Made by a program: the position numbers and the translations under genes. From Myxococcales bacterium (GTDB taxonomy: Bacteria; Myxococcota_A; Polyangia; Polyangiales; Polyangiaceae): a DNA stretch of 64,000 nt. The notes below the pieces were generated by a model, which saw only the letters and a program-made list of their open reading frames with translations, ran no database searches and was not told the DNA's origin. The first letter of the stretch is position 1. Every line of letters starts with the position of its first letter. The stretch is from the NCBI GenBank assembly GCA_016712525.1, contig JADJQX010000001.1, positions 2,379,501-2,443,500 on the forward strand, given 5' to 3'. Below, in pieces: positions 9,953 to 18,902 of this stretch.

Positions 9953-10393
9953 TCACGTCCTCACGGTGTCGGGCGCGCCCTCGACGGCGGCGTTCGCCTC
10001 GAGGAGCTCCGCGATGCGATCGAGCTTCTGCAAGAGGAGGGCGTGTTTCTCGTCCCTCGCGCGGTCGGTCTCGCGCTTCTCGGCGGCGGTCGCGTCGAGC
10101 GCGCGCGCGGCGAGGGCAGGGCCGAACGTCATGAGGAGGGTGCCGATCTGCTTGCCTCGCTCGGTCATCGCGAAGATGTCGCAGTAGCCGACCGAGAGGT
10201 TCGTCGACACGTACACGAGGGCGTCGTTCAGCGTGCGCACCTTCGGGTTTGTGCCCTTCTCGGCCTTGTAGAAGGCTTGCGCGCCGACGAGCACGGTCCA
10301 CACGATGGCCTTCGCGGGGTCTTCGTCCGAGGTCTCGCGCACGAAGGCGGTGGCCTCGTCGAGGAGCTCGGGCGCGAAGAGACCCAGGAGCAT
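9953..10393 (-). CDS. Small helical protein of unknown function in the flotillin/ATPase run
   Basis: 146 residues if started at the ATG at 10393; a GTG at 10411 would add six residues and neither has a strong Shine-Dalgarno sequence. I do not recognise the family. The first ~95 residues form a compact, mostly helical unit (PELLDEATAFVRETS, AIVWTVLVGAQAFYKAEKG, LVYVSTNLSVGYCDIFAM), and the rest is a charged helix (EKRETDRARDEKHALLLQKL) likely to form a coiled coil. It ends 7 nt before the YqiJ-like start, so it is probably the first gene of the flotillin operon. It is divergent from the TerB-like gene, which implies shared control of the two sides. Confidence 0.65.
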   Translation of the reverse strand: MLLGLFAPELLDEATAFVRETSDEDPAKAIVWTVLVGAQAFYKAEKGTNPKVRTLNDALVYVSTNLSVGYCDIFAMTERGKQIGTLLMTFGPALAARALDATAAEKRETDRARDEKHALLLQKLDRIAELLEANAAVEGAPDTVRT

Positions 10394-10559
10394 GGACGAC
10401 GTTCCGTTCACGGTAAGGCGACCGTAGCGCGCGCGTGAACGTCGAGTCAAAAAGCGGGAGCCCTTCGGCCCTTGACACCGCTTTCGATGAAAGGTCTCGT
10501 TGTGGCGCCGCGCGGGGCCCCTCGCGCGAAGTCGAACGAGACGGAAGGGGACGATTCCT

Positions 10560-11501
10560 ATGTCGATGACCGAACAAGAAGCGGTGGCGAGCCTCAAGAT
10601 CCTCGTCGCGGTGGCCCAAGCCGACGGCACCATCCACGACGAGGAGCGCAAGTCGATTGTCGGCGCGCTCGAGGGCATCACCCTCCCCGAGGGCACGACC
10701 GCCGACTCTCTCCTCGCCGAGACGATCGACGTCGACGCCGAGCTCGCGAGGCTCACGTCGCAGGTCGCGCGCGCCGAGATCTGGAAGAGCGCCTTCGCGA
10801 TGGCGAACGCCGACGGCTCGTGCTCCCCCGAGGAGCAGAAGCTGCTCGACCTCATCGCCGCGAAGACCAACGTCTCCGAGGCCGACAAGTCCCTCTTCAA
10901 GCGGCTGGTCGCCGAAGGCAAAGACACCGTTTTGCCCAGCAACATCGCGAAGATCGACGATCCGGAGAAGCGCGCGAGGGAGGTCCGCAACGACATCCTC
11001 AAGTACTCCGCCTTCACGGCCATCCTGGGCGCGTTCCCGCTCCCCGTCGTGGGCGAGATCGCCGTCCTCGGCATCCAGCTCAAGATGATCCGCGACATCG
11101 GCCAGTACTGGGGTCACACGGTCGACAAGAACGCGGCGAAGTCGATGCTCTACGGGCTCGGCCTCGGCACCGGGGCGCGCATGGCCGTCAATAGCCTCGC
11201 CAAGCTCGTCCCCGGCTGGGGCAGCGCCGTCGGCGCCACCACGTCGTTCGCGGCGACGTTCGCCCTCGGAAAGGTCATGGAGAAGTTCTTCGCCGAGGAC
11301 GCGAAGGGCGACGTGGCCTCGCTGAAGACGTACTTCAAGTCGGCCGAGAAAGAGGGCAAGGCCGCGTACGCCGAGCAGAAGGACGAGATCGCCAAGAAGG
11401 GCGAGGCGAACAAGGCCGCCCTCGACCAGCTCTCCGCCGATCTGAAGGACGGTAAGATCGATCAGGAGGCGTTCGACAAACGCCTCTCCGAGCTCAAGTA
11501 A
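10560..11501 (+). CDS. TerB-like / DUF697-like protein
   Basis: 313 residues. The ATG at 10560 follows GGAAGGGGA by about 8 nt, so it was preferred to upstream starts. Residues about 1-130 hold two TerB-like helical units with acidic turns (AQADGTIHDEER and ANADGSCSPEEQK) typical of tellurite-resistance TerB domains. Residues about 135-240 are hydrophobic and resemble DUF697/YcjF-type membrane-associated segments (AFTAILGAFPLPVVGEIAVL, SLAKLVPGWGSAVG). The last ~25 residues (LKDGKIDQEAFDKRLSELK) look like a SHOCT-type oligomerisation helix pair. It is divergent from the flotillin/ATPase genes. TerB domains are known from membrane-associated metal and stress responses, so it is a plausible sensor or membrane adaptor of that module (inference). 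Confidence 0.75.
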   Translation: MSMTEQEAVASLKILVAVAQADGTIHDEERKSIVGALEGITLPEGTTADSLLAETIDVDAELARLTSQVARAEIWKSAFAMANADGSCSPEEQKLLDLIAAKTNVSEADKSLFKRLVAEGKDTVLPSNIAKIDDPEKRAREVRNDILKYSAFTAILGAFPLPVVGEIAVLGIQLKMIRDIGQYWGHTVDKNAAKSMLYGLGLGTGARMAVNSLAKLVPGWGSAVGATTSFAATFALGKVMEKFFAEDAKGDVASLKTYFKSAEKEGKAAYAEQKDEIAKKGEANKAALDQLSADLKDGKIDQEAFDKRLSELK

Positions 11502-11526
11502 ACACTCGAAATCGTTGTAAAAAGAG

Positions 11527-11559
11527 CGCCCCGGGGGCTTCGGCTCCCGGGGCGTCTTT
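11527..11559. terminator. Bidirectional intrinsic terminator between TerB-like gene and mtnP
   Basis: Near-perfect 12-bp stem (arms begin CGCCCCGGG and end CCCGGGGCG) with a UUCG tetraloop at 11539-11542. It is followed by TCTTT on the plus strand, and on the minus strand by CTCTTTTTAC, so it can serve both convergent genes. Confidence 0.85.
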
Positions 11560-11577
11560 GCGTGCGGCTCGCCGAGG

Positions 11578-12444
11578 TCAGAGGTAGCGCGCGAGGAAGG
11601 GGCGGAGCTCGGCGATGCGGGCCTCGGGCCACGCGGACTTGGGCGTGAGGATCGCGTTCGCGAGGGCGTCGTGGGCCTTGGTGCTCTGCCCGAGGGGCAC
11701 GCGCGAGATGGCGAGGGCGAGGGCGGCCTGGGCTTGTTTTGCGTTCGCGTGGAGCTGCGCGACCACCTGCTCGACGTGCACCTCCTCTTCGCTCCACGCG
11801 TCGAAGTCGGTCACCATGGCGAGCGTCGCGTAGCTCATCTCCGCCTCGCGACAGAGCTTGGCCTCGGCGAGGTTGGTCATGCCGACGACGTCGCAGCCGA
11901 TGGACCTGTGCCACTCGGACTCGGCCCGCGTCGAGAACGCGGGGCCCTCCATGTTGACGTACGTCCCGCCCAAGGTCGCCTTGGCGCCGGCGTCGCGCGC
12001 GGCCTCGTGGAGGACCTTGGCGAGGGTCTCGCACACGGGCGAGCCGAAGCTCACGTGCGCCACGATGCCTTTGCCGAAGAACGTGTGCTCGTCGCGCTGC
12101 TTCGTGCGATCGAGCATCTGGAGCGGCACCACGAACGCCCCGGGCGGGTACTCCTCGCGGAGCGATCCCACGGCGCTCGCCGAGAGCACCCACCGCGCGC
12201 CGAGCTGGCGGAGGGCGTGCACGTTGGCGCGGTACGGGATCTCGGAGGGGAGGAGGCCGTGAGCGCGCCCGTGCCGCGCGAGGAACGCGACCTTTCGCCC
12301 GCCGAGCGTCCCCACGCGGATGGCGTCGGACGTGGGGCCGTACGGCGTTTGGACCGTGAGCTCGACGACGTCGACGAGGCCCTCCATGGCGTAGAGGCCG
12401 GTGCCTCCGAGCACCGCGATGGATACGTCGTTCGGCAACGTCAT
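11578..12444 (-). CDS. mtnP: S-methyl-5'-thioadenosine phosphorylase
   Basis: 288 residues, normal length for the family. It cleaves methylthioadenosine with phosphate to adenine and methylthioribose-1-phosphate in the methionine salvage pathway. Visible signatures include the N-terminal phosphate-binding GGTGLY, FLARHGRAHGLLPSEIPYRAN, the SASAVGSL block and NMEGPAFSTRAES followed by GMTNLAEAKLCREAE, which form the purine/ribose site. It overlaps the upstream VOC gene by 4 nt (ATGA), so translation is coupled in a three-gene run. It converges on the TerB-like gene across a strong bidirectional terminator. Confidence 0.93.
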   Translation of the reverse strand: MTLPNDVSIAVLGGTGLYAMEGLVDVVELTVQTPYGPTSDAIRVGTLGGRKVAFLARHGRAHGLLPSEIPYRANVHALRQLGARWVLSASAVGSLREEYPPGAFVVPLQMLDRTKQRDEHTFFGKGIVAHVSFGSPVCETLAKVLHEAARDAGAKATLGGTYVNMEGPAFSTRAESEWHRSIGCDVVGMTNLAEAKLCREAEMSYATLAMVTDFDAWSEEEVHVEQVVAQLHANAKQAQAALALAISRVPLGQSTKAHDALANAILTPKSAWPEARIAELRPFLARYL

Positions 12445-12776
12445 GGTGTGGCGTCCTCGAAGAGGTAGAGCGTGTTGCCGTCGAGGTCGTCGAACGTGGA
12501 GGCCGCCGTGCCCGCGTGGACCTCGCTCCGGAAGACGATCCCGCGGTTCTCGAGGAGCGAAACGGTGCGTTCCACGTCGGCGACCGCGAGCCCGATGGCC
12601 ACACGTCGCGCGCCGTTCGCGACCTCGACGAGCCCGAGCCTCGCACCTTGACCTACGTCGAGCACGGAGCAGCCCGGCCGCTCGGCGACCAGCTTGATGC
12701 CGAGCGTCTCGACGTAGAAGCGCAGGGCGCGCGCGCGGCTCGCGACGGGCACCTCGATCATGCCGCCGCGGATCAC
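12441..12776 (-). CDS. VOC (glyoxalase/bleomycin-resistance) family protein
   Basis: 111 residues from a GTG start that overlaps the stop of the preceding gene (GTGA). One paired beta-alpha-beta module of the vicinal oxygen chelate fold is visible: ASRARALRFYVETLGIKLVAE, then CSVLDVG...LGLVEVA, AIGLAVADVERTVSLLENRG, and the closing strand TFDDLDGNTLYLFE with a Glu that usually ligates metal. Substrate is not predictable. Its end overlaps mtnP by 4 nt, so the proteins are probably made together. Confidence 0.85.
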   Translation of the reverse strand: MIRGGMIEVPVASRARALRFYVETLGIKLVAERPGCSVLDVGQGARLGLVEVANGARRVAIGLAVADVERTVSLLENRGIVFRSEVHAGTAASTFDDLDGNTLYLFEDATP

Positions 12777-13057
12777 GACGCGTGCCCCAGCTTGCGAGGG
12801 CCGTCCTCGAAGAGCACGTTGACCTTCTGGCCGTCGACCTCGGTCACGACGCCCTTGCCGAACTTTCCGTGAGCGACGAGCGCGCCCACGGCGTAGCGCT
12901 GGCTCAGGGTGTAGGGCGCGAAGTCGGCGTCGGTCTTGCCGCTCGTCTCCTCCGCCCAGGTCTTGGCCTTCGGTTTCTCCTTCGAGAAGAAGCCTCCGTC
13001 GTCCGAGCCCGTGTCCCTGGAGCCTGAGCTCTTGGCCTTCGATCGCTTCATCGACAT
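12773..13057 (-). CDS. Small basic protein with SH3/Tudor-like C-terminus
   Basis: 94 residues. The first half is Lys/Ser-rich and probably disordered (MSMKRSKAKSSGSRDTGSDD). The second half contains QRYAVGALVAHGKFGKGVVTE and DGQKVNVLFEDGPRKL, the pattern of a small SH3-like or CarD/UvrD C-tail-like barrel in which a basic loop (HGKFGKG) often contacts nucleic acid. Homologous short proteins are common in myxobacteria, from memory. It is the first gene of an overlapping run with the VOC protein and mtnP. An in-frame ATG two codons downstream is an equally possible start. Confidence 0.7.
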   Translation of the reverse strand: MSMKRSKAKSSGSRDTGSDDGGFFSKEKPKAKTWAEETSGKTDADFAPYTLSQRYAVGALVAHGKFGKGVVTEVDGQKVNVLFEDGPRKLGHAS

Positions 13058-13116
13058 GAGCGCGACGCTAAGCGAGGACTATGGGCGAAGTCTACGGGGC
13101 AGGTGCACCCTCAGGC

Positions 13117-15429
13117 TCACGGCGCGTAGATGGCCGCGCCGCGCCCCTCGAGCGTCACGGTGATCTCGCGCCCGCTGACCGTGACCTCGCCCGGTCCGAT
13201 GCGGTTTCGGAGCTTCTGCCCGCTCGCGAGGCCCGTGGTGACGGGGAGCGTGACCGTGGCCGTTCGGCCGGCGGGGTTCGTCGTGAGGGCGACGACGGCG
13301 CTCTTGCCGTCGAGCGTGGTGCGCGAGAAGACGAGCATGTCCTCTTCGGCGAGCACGGTGCGGTAGTCGCCGCGGCGGAGCGCGGGCAGCTCCTGCCGCG
13401 CCTTCCCGAGGGCCTTCGTGAGGGCGAGGGTCTTCTGCTCCTCGGCCGAGAGCGTGCCCTTGCCGCGCCACATGGTGCGGTTGTTCGGATCGGAGCCGCC
13501 GAACTCGCCGTACTCGTCTCCGTAGTAGAGGAGCGGCGCGCCGGGCTGGGTGAGGAGCCACGCGAGCGCGAGCCTGTGCCTCGCGAAGGGCTCGGCGTCT
13601 CCCGGGGGGCCCGCCGGCGAGAACCATTTGTTGCCTGGGATTCCTCGATCCCATTGAGCGCTCTGGCCGCGGTAGCTCGCCGAGGTCACGAAGCGCGACG
13701 TGTCGTGGCTCCCGATGTACGGGGTCATGACCGAGCCTTGGACGTACTGCTCGAGGCTCATACGCGACCAGTAGTCGGCGTGGATGAGCCCCTTGTCGCT
13801 GTGGCCAAAGGTGCGAATCGGCACCGCGTGGTAGAGCACGAAGTCGAACTGACCGTCGAGGCCGAGCGGCCCCATGTAGCGGTTGATCGTGCCGTATTCG
13901 CTCGCGTTGCAGGCCACGCCACAGTCGTTCCAGCCCATGGCCGTCTCGCCCGTGAGGAACACGCGCCTGCCCGAGGCCTCGAGCTCGTGGTGGATCTTTT
14001 CGCGAAGGTTGTAGACTGCAACGTCTTCGACGTGTTTCACGGCGTCGACGCGGAGGCCATCGATGTCGAATTGGTCGAGCCAGAACACCGCGTCGTCGGC
14101 CATCTGCTCGGCCGCGGCGGGGACTTGCCAGTTCACGTCGGGGAGGTAGTCGGCGAAGAGGCAGTCGAGCCTGCGGGCCGTCCAATCGCAGTTGTTGGTG
14201 CCGCACACGCAGCCCGTCCGGAACCAGTCGGGGTGCTGCGTGAAGTACTCGTGCTCTTTGTGGATATGGTTGACGACGAAGTCCTGGAGGACGCGGATCC
14301 CGTGCGCGTGGGCCGACTCGACCATCGCCTCGAGCGCCGCTTTGCCGCCGATGCGTGGGTCGACCTCGCGAGCCTTCACTGGCCAATACCCGTGATACCC
14401 CATCACGTTGGCCACGCCGCCGTCTGCCGGGAACGAGCCCTTCGGGTTCGTGTGGAATGGCGAGAGCCAAATCGCCCTCACGCCGAGCTCGTCGAGGGTG
14501 CCGTCGTCGATGCGCGCCTTCACGCCCTGGAGGTCTCCGCCTTTGAAGTCGGCGCGCGGGTCGACACCCGGGGTGGGGGCAGGATCGTTCGACTTGTCGC
14601 CGTTCTCGAACCTGTCGATCATCGGCATGTAGATGAGCGCGTCTTTCCAGTCGAAGACCTCGGCCTCGACCCAGAAGACGAGGCGGAGCGGCTTCGTCTC
14701 GGCGCCGTTCTTGTCCTTCGCGCGGAGCACGATCGTGTACTTGCCGTCGTCCAGGTCGGAGAGCGCGACCTTCACCTTGCGGGTGCGGGCGTCGACCTGC
14801 GCGTTCACCTTGGTCACGGAGCGGCCCTTGCGGAGCTCGGCGGTCACCGTCTCGGGGGAGAGGCCCTGCCCCTCGAAGCCGCGCGTGAAGATCGCCTCGG
14901 CCGTGACGGTGCCCTTCTTGGGGGCCGGGCGCGTGACGGCGACGTTGCCGACGACCTCCAACGTAGGGATCTTGCAGTCGGCCACGCGGACCGCCGAGTT
15001 CTCGACGCCGCCCACGTACTTGCGGAGCTCGGCCTTCGGGTCGATCTCGTATTCGCCGTCGAGGAGGAGCTTGTAGCCCACGATGCCGGGCGCGAGCTTG
15101 GCCTTGCCGGTGAAGGCGCCTTGCATGTCGGGGCCTTGGAGCGTGACTCCGGGCTTGGCGAACGACGTCCACTCTCCCGTCACGGCGACCTGGCGCACGG
15201 TCTTTCCGGGGGGCGGCACGTAGCGGAACGTGGTCTCGCACGAGACCTCGGGGCCAGGTTCGACGGGGCCTCCGGAGTCCGGCGCTTGCCCATCGCCCGT
15301 CACGACGGACGGGCCGTCGCCGCCGCCGTCGACGGGGTCGTCGCTCACCTCTCGCGTGGTGGACGAGCAAGCCGCCGCGACGAGGACCGAGCCGAAGAGG
15401 AGCGAGAGACCAAGGGCGCGCATGGACAT
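13117..15429 (-). CDS. GH13 alpha-amylase-family lipoprotein
   Basis: 770 residues from the ATG at 15429, which puts a lipoprotein signal (LGLSLLFGSVLVAAAC) at the N-terminus; the ATG two codons downstream is also possible. An Asp/Gly-rich linker is followed by beta-sandwich modules (about 50-260), the first with CBM48-like features (VAVTGEWTSF, GYKLLLDGEYEIDP). The catalytic barrel follows with all four GH13 regions: DFVVNHIH, GLRVDAVKHV (nucleophile Asp), FLTGETAMG (acid/base Glu) and IGSHDTSRF. A C-terminal beta domain ends the protein. It likely hydrolyses alpha-glucans at the cell surface. The exact specificity (amylase, pullulanase or neopullulanase) cannot be fixed from the motifs. Confidence 0.9.
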   Translation of the reverse strand: MSMRALGLSLLFGSVLVAAACSSTTREVSDDPVDGGGDGPSVVTGDGQAPDSGGPVEPGPEVSCETTFRYVPPPGKTVRQVAVTGEWTSFAKPGVTLQGPDMQGAFTGKAKLAPGIVGYKLLLDGEYEIDPKAELRKYVGGVENSAVRVADCKIPTLEVVGNVAVTRPAPKKGTVTAEAIFTRGFEGQGLSPETVTAELRKGRSVTKVNAQVDARTRKVKVALSDLDDGKYTIVLRAKDKNGAETKPLRLVFWVEAEVFDWKDALIYMPMIDRFENGDKSNDPAPTPGVDPRADFKGGDLQGVKARIDDGTLDELGVRAIWLSPFHTNPKGSFPADGGVANVMGYHGYWPVKAREVDPRIGGKAALEAMVESAHAHGIRVLQDFVVNHIHKEHEYFTQHPDWFRTGCVCGTNNCDWTARRLDCLFADYLPDVNWQVPAAAEQMADDAVFWLDQFDIDGLRVDAVKHVEDVAVYNLREKIHHELEASGRRVFLTGETAMGWNDCGVACNASEYGTINRYMGPLGLDGQFDFVLYHAVPIRTFGHSDKGLIHADYWSRMSLEQYVQGSVMTPYIGSHDTSRFVTSASYRGQSAQWDRGIPGNKWFSPAGPPGDAEPFARHRLALAWLLTQPGAPLLYYGDEYGEFGGSDPNNRTMWRGKGTLSAEEQKTLALTKALGKARQELPALRRGDYRTVLAEEDMLVFSRTTLDGKSAVVALTTNPAGRTATVTLPVTTGLASGQKLRNRIGPGEVTVSGREITVTLEGRGAAIYAP

Positions 15430-15544
15430 CTCGCTAGCACGCGCCCGAGGTGCCGCCAGGTCAAAAGTCACTCATGCATGCGTGACGCGCACCGCGTCAT
15501 ACGAACGATGCCGCGGGCATGCGCTCGCGCTACGGCACGTCGCG

Positions 15545-16312
15545 TCAGGGGAGGAGCGTGATGCCCGCGATCGCCCCGCGCTCGCCGAGGCCGATGCCTT
15601 CGCCGTAGATCGAGAGCTGGTCGATGATCTTCAGGCTGAGGCCGCCGCCCACTTGGTAGTGGTAGATGTCCTGGCCGACCTTCGACTCGCCGTTGAGGCG
15701 CCAGAAGACGGGGCCCCCGAAGACGCTGCCCTTCGCGTACACGGTGAGGTGCTCGAAGAAGGTCTTGCCGAACATCACCGAGGCGCGCGCGTCGAGCGCC
15801 GTGTACCCGGCCGACTCCTGGAAGAAGCCCGTCTCCGGGCGCGACTGCGCGTGCATGAACGACGCGGCGAGGGCGAGCACGCCGAAGAAGCCCTTCTCCT
15901 TCTCGCGGAAGAGGCTCAGCGCGTAGCCGAACGAGAACGCCGGCCCGCTCGACATGACGTGGTTCGTGCCATTTCGAAGGTTGCCGACGAGGAGGCCGCC
16001 GCCGGCGAACGTGAGGGCGGTCGTCTCGTTCGGGCGGTACTCGAGCGCCACCATCGTCGTGTGGCGGTTCATGTCGAACTTGAGCGACTCGCCGTTCGCG
16101 CCCTCGCCGAAGGAGAGGCGGGTGTTCGCGTAGCCGTACGAGAGGAGGCCGCGGAAGCGGTGGTGCTCGAGGGGCTTGTCGTCGAGGCCGCACATGCCCT
16201 GACCGACAGGGCCGCCGGGGCCCGCGCCGCAAGCGGAGGCTCGCCCTTCCGTGAAGAGGAAGAGGGCGAGCGCGGCGGACGAGACGAAGCCGAGGGTGCG
16301 GAGACGACGCAT
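15545..16312 (-). CDS. Exported beta-barrel-like protein, function unknown
   Basis: 255 residues. The start at 16312 gives a Sec signal peptide (MRRLRTLGFVSSAALALFLF, cleavage near ASA). The mature part consists of alternating strands with aromatic girdle residues (SYGYANTRLSFGEG, MVALEYRPNETTALTFAGGG, VGGGLSLKIIDQLSIYGEG) and ends in LLP, as expected for a small outer-membrane barrel. Two Cys-containing turns near the N-terminus (SACGAG, MCGLDD) are unusual. It lies about 115 nt from the amylase lipoprotein on the same strand. Transporter or structural role unknown. Confidence 0.7.
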   Translation of the reverse strand: MRRLRTLGFVSSAALALFLFTEGRASACGAGPGGPVGQGMCGLDDKPLEHHRFRGLLSYGYANTRLSFGEGANGESLKFDMNRHTTMVALEYRPNETTALTFAGGGLLVGNLRNGTNHVMSSGPAFSFGYALSLFREKEKGFFGVLALAASFMHAQSRPETGFFQESAGYTALDARASVMFGKTFFEHLTVYAKGSVFGGPVFWRLNGESKVGQDIYHYQVGGGLSLKIIDQLSIYGEGIGLGERGAIAGITLLP

Positions 16313-16639
16313 GGTGGGCCGCTTTCTTGCGCACTTCCGACGTGTTGACCAAGGAAATTCCGCGTACCGCGCGAAGGCGGGCGCCTCGTCTCGTGGACGC
16401 CTGCCCGAAGCGCGGGTTTCCACGGGGTTTTTGGGCCGAGATCGTTCCGGCGCGGTGCGGCGCGCGCAGGGCCTTACGCAGGTGTCAGCTCGTGGCAGCG
16501 GTGGCGGCCTTCGCTCGTGGGTCGGGTCTCGCTCCTCGATCGCGCCGCCGGAGTGCGCGGCTCACGAACGCACGAGAGCGCGCGGAACGCCCGCCGGTCG
16601 AGTGTAGACCCCATGGAAACTCGCAGGTAGTCTACGAAA
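16313..16639. other. Divergent intergenic region upstream of the GGDEF-EAL gene
   Basis: No gene was found in these 327 bases. Just before the GGDEF-EAL start there is an inverted repeat GTAGAC (16604-16609) / GTCTAC (16630-16635), ending 4 nt before the ATG at 16640. No convincing Shine-Dalgarno sequence or c-di-GMP riboswitch is seen. Confidence 0.5.
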
Positions 16640-18880
16640 ATGGGCTCAGAGTCCCACGACCTCGCCTCACGGCGCGCGGCGCTCGCGATGCGTATCGGGT
16701 ACGCGTTTGCGGGCGTGGGGGTCGTCTTGGCGGTGCTCGGGCAGACGCCCTACGCCGTGGGCGTCCCGAGCGCGACGTTGCTCTTGCCGCTCTCCGTCGT
16801 CATGGCGCTCTCGGGTGAGCTCGCGCGGCGCCGGGTGAAGCACGCGCCGCTCCTCCTCCCGTGGATCGTGGCGTGCACGGTGCCGTTCGTGATCGTCGAG
16901 CCCGAGATCAGCACCATGCCCGACCACTCGATCTTCTTGGCGCCGGTCGCGGGGCTCGTGCTGGCCGACGCGCGCACCCTCTGGGGCACGACGGCCCTGC
17001 AGATGGTGATCCTCATCGCGCGGTGTCCTCCAGGGACGCGCTCTCCCTACCTCGAGCCGAGCTTCGTCGTCGTGGCGGTCGCCCTCGTCGGGGGGATGGC
17101 GCTCGCGCAGCGCACGCTCGTGGGCGCGCTCGTCGACGTGACTCGTCACCGCACCATCGAGGGCGCCGCGGCGCGCGCGGGCAACGAGATCCTTTTGTGG
17201 GCGCCGGCGAAGAAGGGGCTCGCGCGCGTGGTCGACGTGAGCTCTTCGGTCGAGGCGCTCCTCGGGTACGCCCCGGGAGACGTGGTCGGGCGTGAGACGC
17301 TCTCGTTCGTGCATCCCGAGGACGTCAAGGCCGTCCGCACGGCTTTCGTCCGCGCCGTTCGCTCCGAAGAGCGCAAGGGCCAGGTCGAGTGCCGTCTCAA
17401 GCACGCGGATGGTCGGTGGGTGTGGTGCGAGGTGCGTATCTTCGACAGTCGCCGTGACCCGAAGGTCTTCGGGCTCGTCGCTGCCGTGCGCGACATTCGT
17501 GTGGAGCACGGGCGTCGGCAGGCCCACGCCGCCGAGCTGCTCTTCCAAGCGCAGCACGACCCGCTGACCCGCCTCCCGAACCGCCGCAAGCTCGAACGCG
17601 ACCTCTCGCTCGTCGCGGAGGAGAAGCCCACGCGGGCGTGGCTCTTCTTCTGCGACCTCGACTCGTTCAAGCACGTCAACGACGGGCTCGGGCACGACAT
17701 CGGCGACGCGCTCCTCGTGGCCGTCTCGAGCTGGCTCCTCGACGTGGCCGGGCCGTACGGCCTCTATCGCTTCGGGGGTGACGAGTTCGTGGTGCTGGCG
17801 AAGGGCCTCTCGGAGAGCGAAGCGCAGAAGCTCGCGGCGCGGGTCCTCGAGCTCGGGAGCGTCCCGTTCGAGGTGCTCGGTCATCGCCTCTTCGTGACGG
17901 TCAGCGTCGGCATGACCGAGATCTCGTCGTTCGACGACCCACGCGCCGCCCTTCGCTCCGCCGACATGGCCATGTACTCGGCGAAGGCCGCGGGGCGAAA
18001 CCAGGCGCGGCTCTTCGACCGCGCGATGCGCGAGACGAGCGAGCGAAGGCACGCGATCGGCCAAGCCCTTCGAGACGCCCTCGGCCGCGGCGAGCTCTAC
18101 CTCGCGTACCAACCCAAGGTCGACACGCACACGCTCCTTTGTGTGGGGTTCGAGGCGCTCATGCGCTGGCGGTCTCCGGAGCTCGGCAACGTGTCGCCGG
18201 GGGAGTTCATCCCGGTCGCGGAGGAGACGGGCCTCGTCGCCGACCTCGGAGATTTTGCCGTTCGCGAGGTGTGCCGGACGATCGCCGAGTGGTCGAAGCT
18301 CGGCGTGCACGTGCCCATCTCCGCCAACGTGTCGGCGTCCCAGCTCGCCGACCGCCGCCGCACCCTCGACTCTCTCTCGGCCGCGCTCCGCGAGAGCGGC
18401 ATCGCGCCCGAGCTGCTCGAGCTCGAAATCACGGAGAGCGCGCTCGTCGGTGATGCTGAGCAAGTGGCCGGATTGCTTAAGGAAATCCGCACGCTCGGGG
18501 TGTCGATTTCGGTCGACGATTTCGGCACCGGGTACTCGTCGCTGGCGTACGTCCGGAGGTTCCCGGTGTCGAGCCTGAAGATCGATCGCTCGTTCGTGAT
18601 CGACCTCGTCGAGAAGAGCGAGGCCCGGCACATCGTCGCTGCCGTGCTCGCGCTCGCAAAGAACCTCGGCCTCGAGACGATCGCCGAGGGCGTCGAGACC
18701 GAGGCGCAGCGCGTGGTCCTCTCCGACCTGGGCTGCGACATGATCCAGGGGTATCTCGTGGCGAGGCCGCTCCCTCCCGAGGGTGCGCTCGAGTTCGTGC
18801 GCCAGAACGCGCTCGCCGAGTCGCAGGAAGCCCCCATCGTGCGTCGCCGTGTCGAGGCCATGCGCCGGACGATGGCGTAG
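16640..18880 (+). CDS. Membrane-bound PAS-GGDEF-EAL c-di-GMP signalling protein
   Basis: 746 residues. Five or six hydrophobic segments occupy residues 15-165. A PAS domain follows (about 185-300: VVDVSSSVEALLGYAPGDVVG, then HADGRWVWCEVRIFD). The diguanylate cyclase domain (about 305-470) has an intact GGDEF motif at residues 379-383. The EAL phosphodiesterase domain (about 485-730) has an intact EALMRW at 505-510, and IDDFGTGYSS-type and EGVET metal-site motifs (SVDDFGTGYSS, AEGVETEAQ). Both catalytic centres look competent, so the protein could make or break c-di-GMP. A canonical RxxD inhibitory site five residues before GGDEF is absent. It converges on ahpF with a 22-nt gap. Confidence 0.93.
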   Translation: MGSESHDLASRRAALAMRIGYAFAGVGVVLAVLGQTPYAVGVPSATLLLPLSVVMALSGELARRRVKHAPLLLPWIVACTVPFVIVEPEISTMPDHSIFLAPVAGLVLADARTLWGTTALQMVILIARCPPGTRSPYLEPSFVVVAVALVGGMALAQRTLVGALVDVTRHRTIEGAAARAGNEILLWAPAKKGLARVVDVSSSVEALLGYAPGDVVGRETLSFVHPEDVKAVRTAFVRAVRSEERKGQVECRLKHADGRWVWCEVRIFDSRRDPKVFGLVAAVRDIRVEHGRRQAHAAELLFQAQHDPLTRLPNRRKLERDLSLVAEEKPTRAWLFFCDLDSFKHVNDGLGHDIGDALLVAVSSWLLDVAGPYGLYRFGGDEFVVLAKGLSESEAQKLAARVLELGSVPFEVLGHRLFVTVSVGMTEISSFDDPRAALRSADMAMYSAKAAGRNQARLFDRAMRETSERRHAIGQALRDALGRGELYLAYQPKVDTHTLLCVGFEALMRWRSPELGNVSPGEFIPVAEETGLVADLGDFAVREVCRTIAEWSKLGVHVPISANVSASQLADRRRTLDSLSAALRESGIAPELLELEITESALVGDAEQVAGLLKEIRTLGVSISVDDFGTGYSSLAYVRRFPVSSLKIDRSFVIDLVEKSEARHIVAAVLALAKNLGLETIAEGVETEAQRVVLSDLGCDMIQGYLVARPLPPEGALEFVRQNALAESQEAPIVRRRVEAMRRTMA

Positions 18881-18902
18881 CTCCCGAGCGTCGCGTCGCG
18901 CG

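Noticed and set aside
10472..10500. TTGACA at 10472 as a promoter for the TerB-like gene
   Set aside because: The -35 is perfect, but the bases at -10 (TCTCGT) match poorly, so I did not list it as a feature; a promoter somewhere here is still likely.
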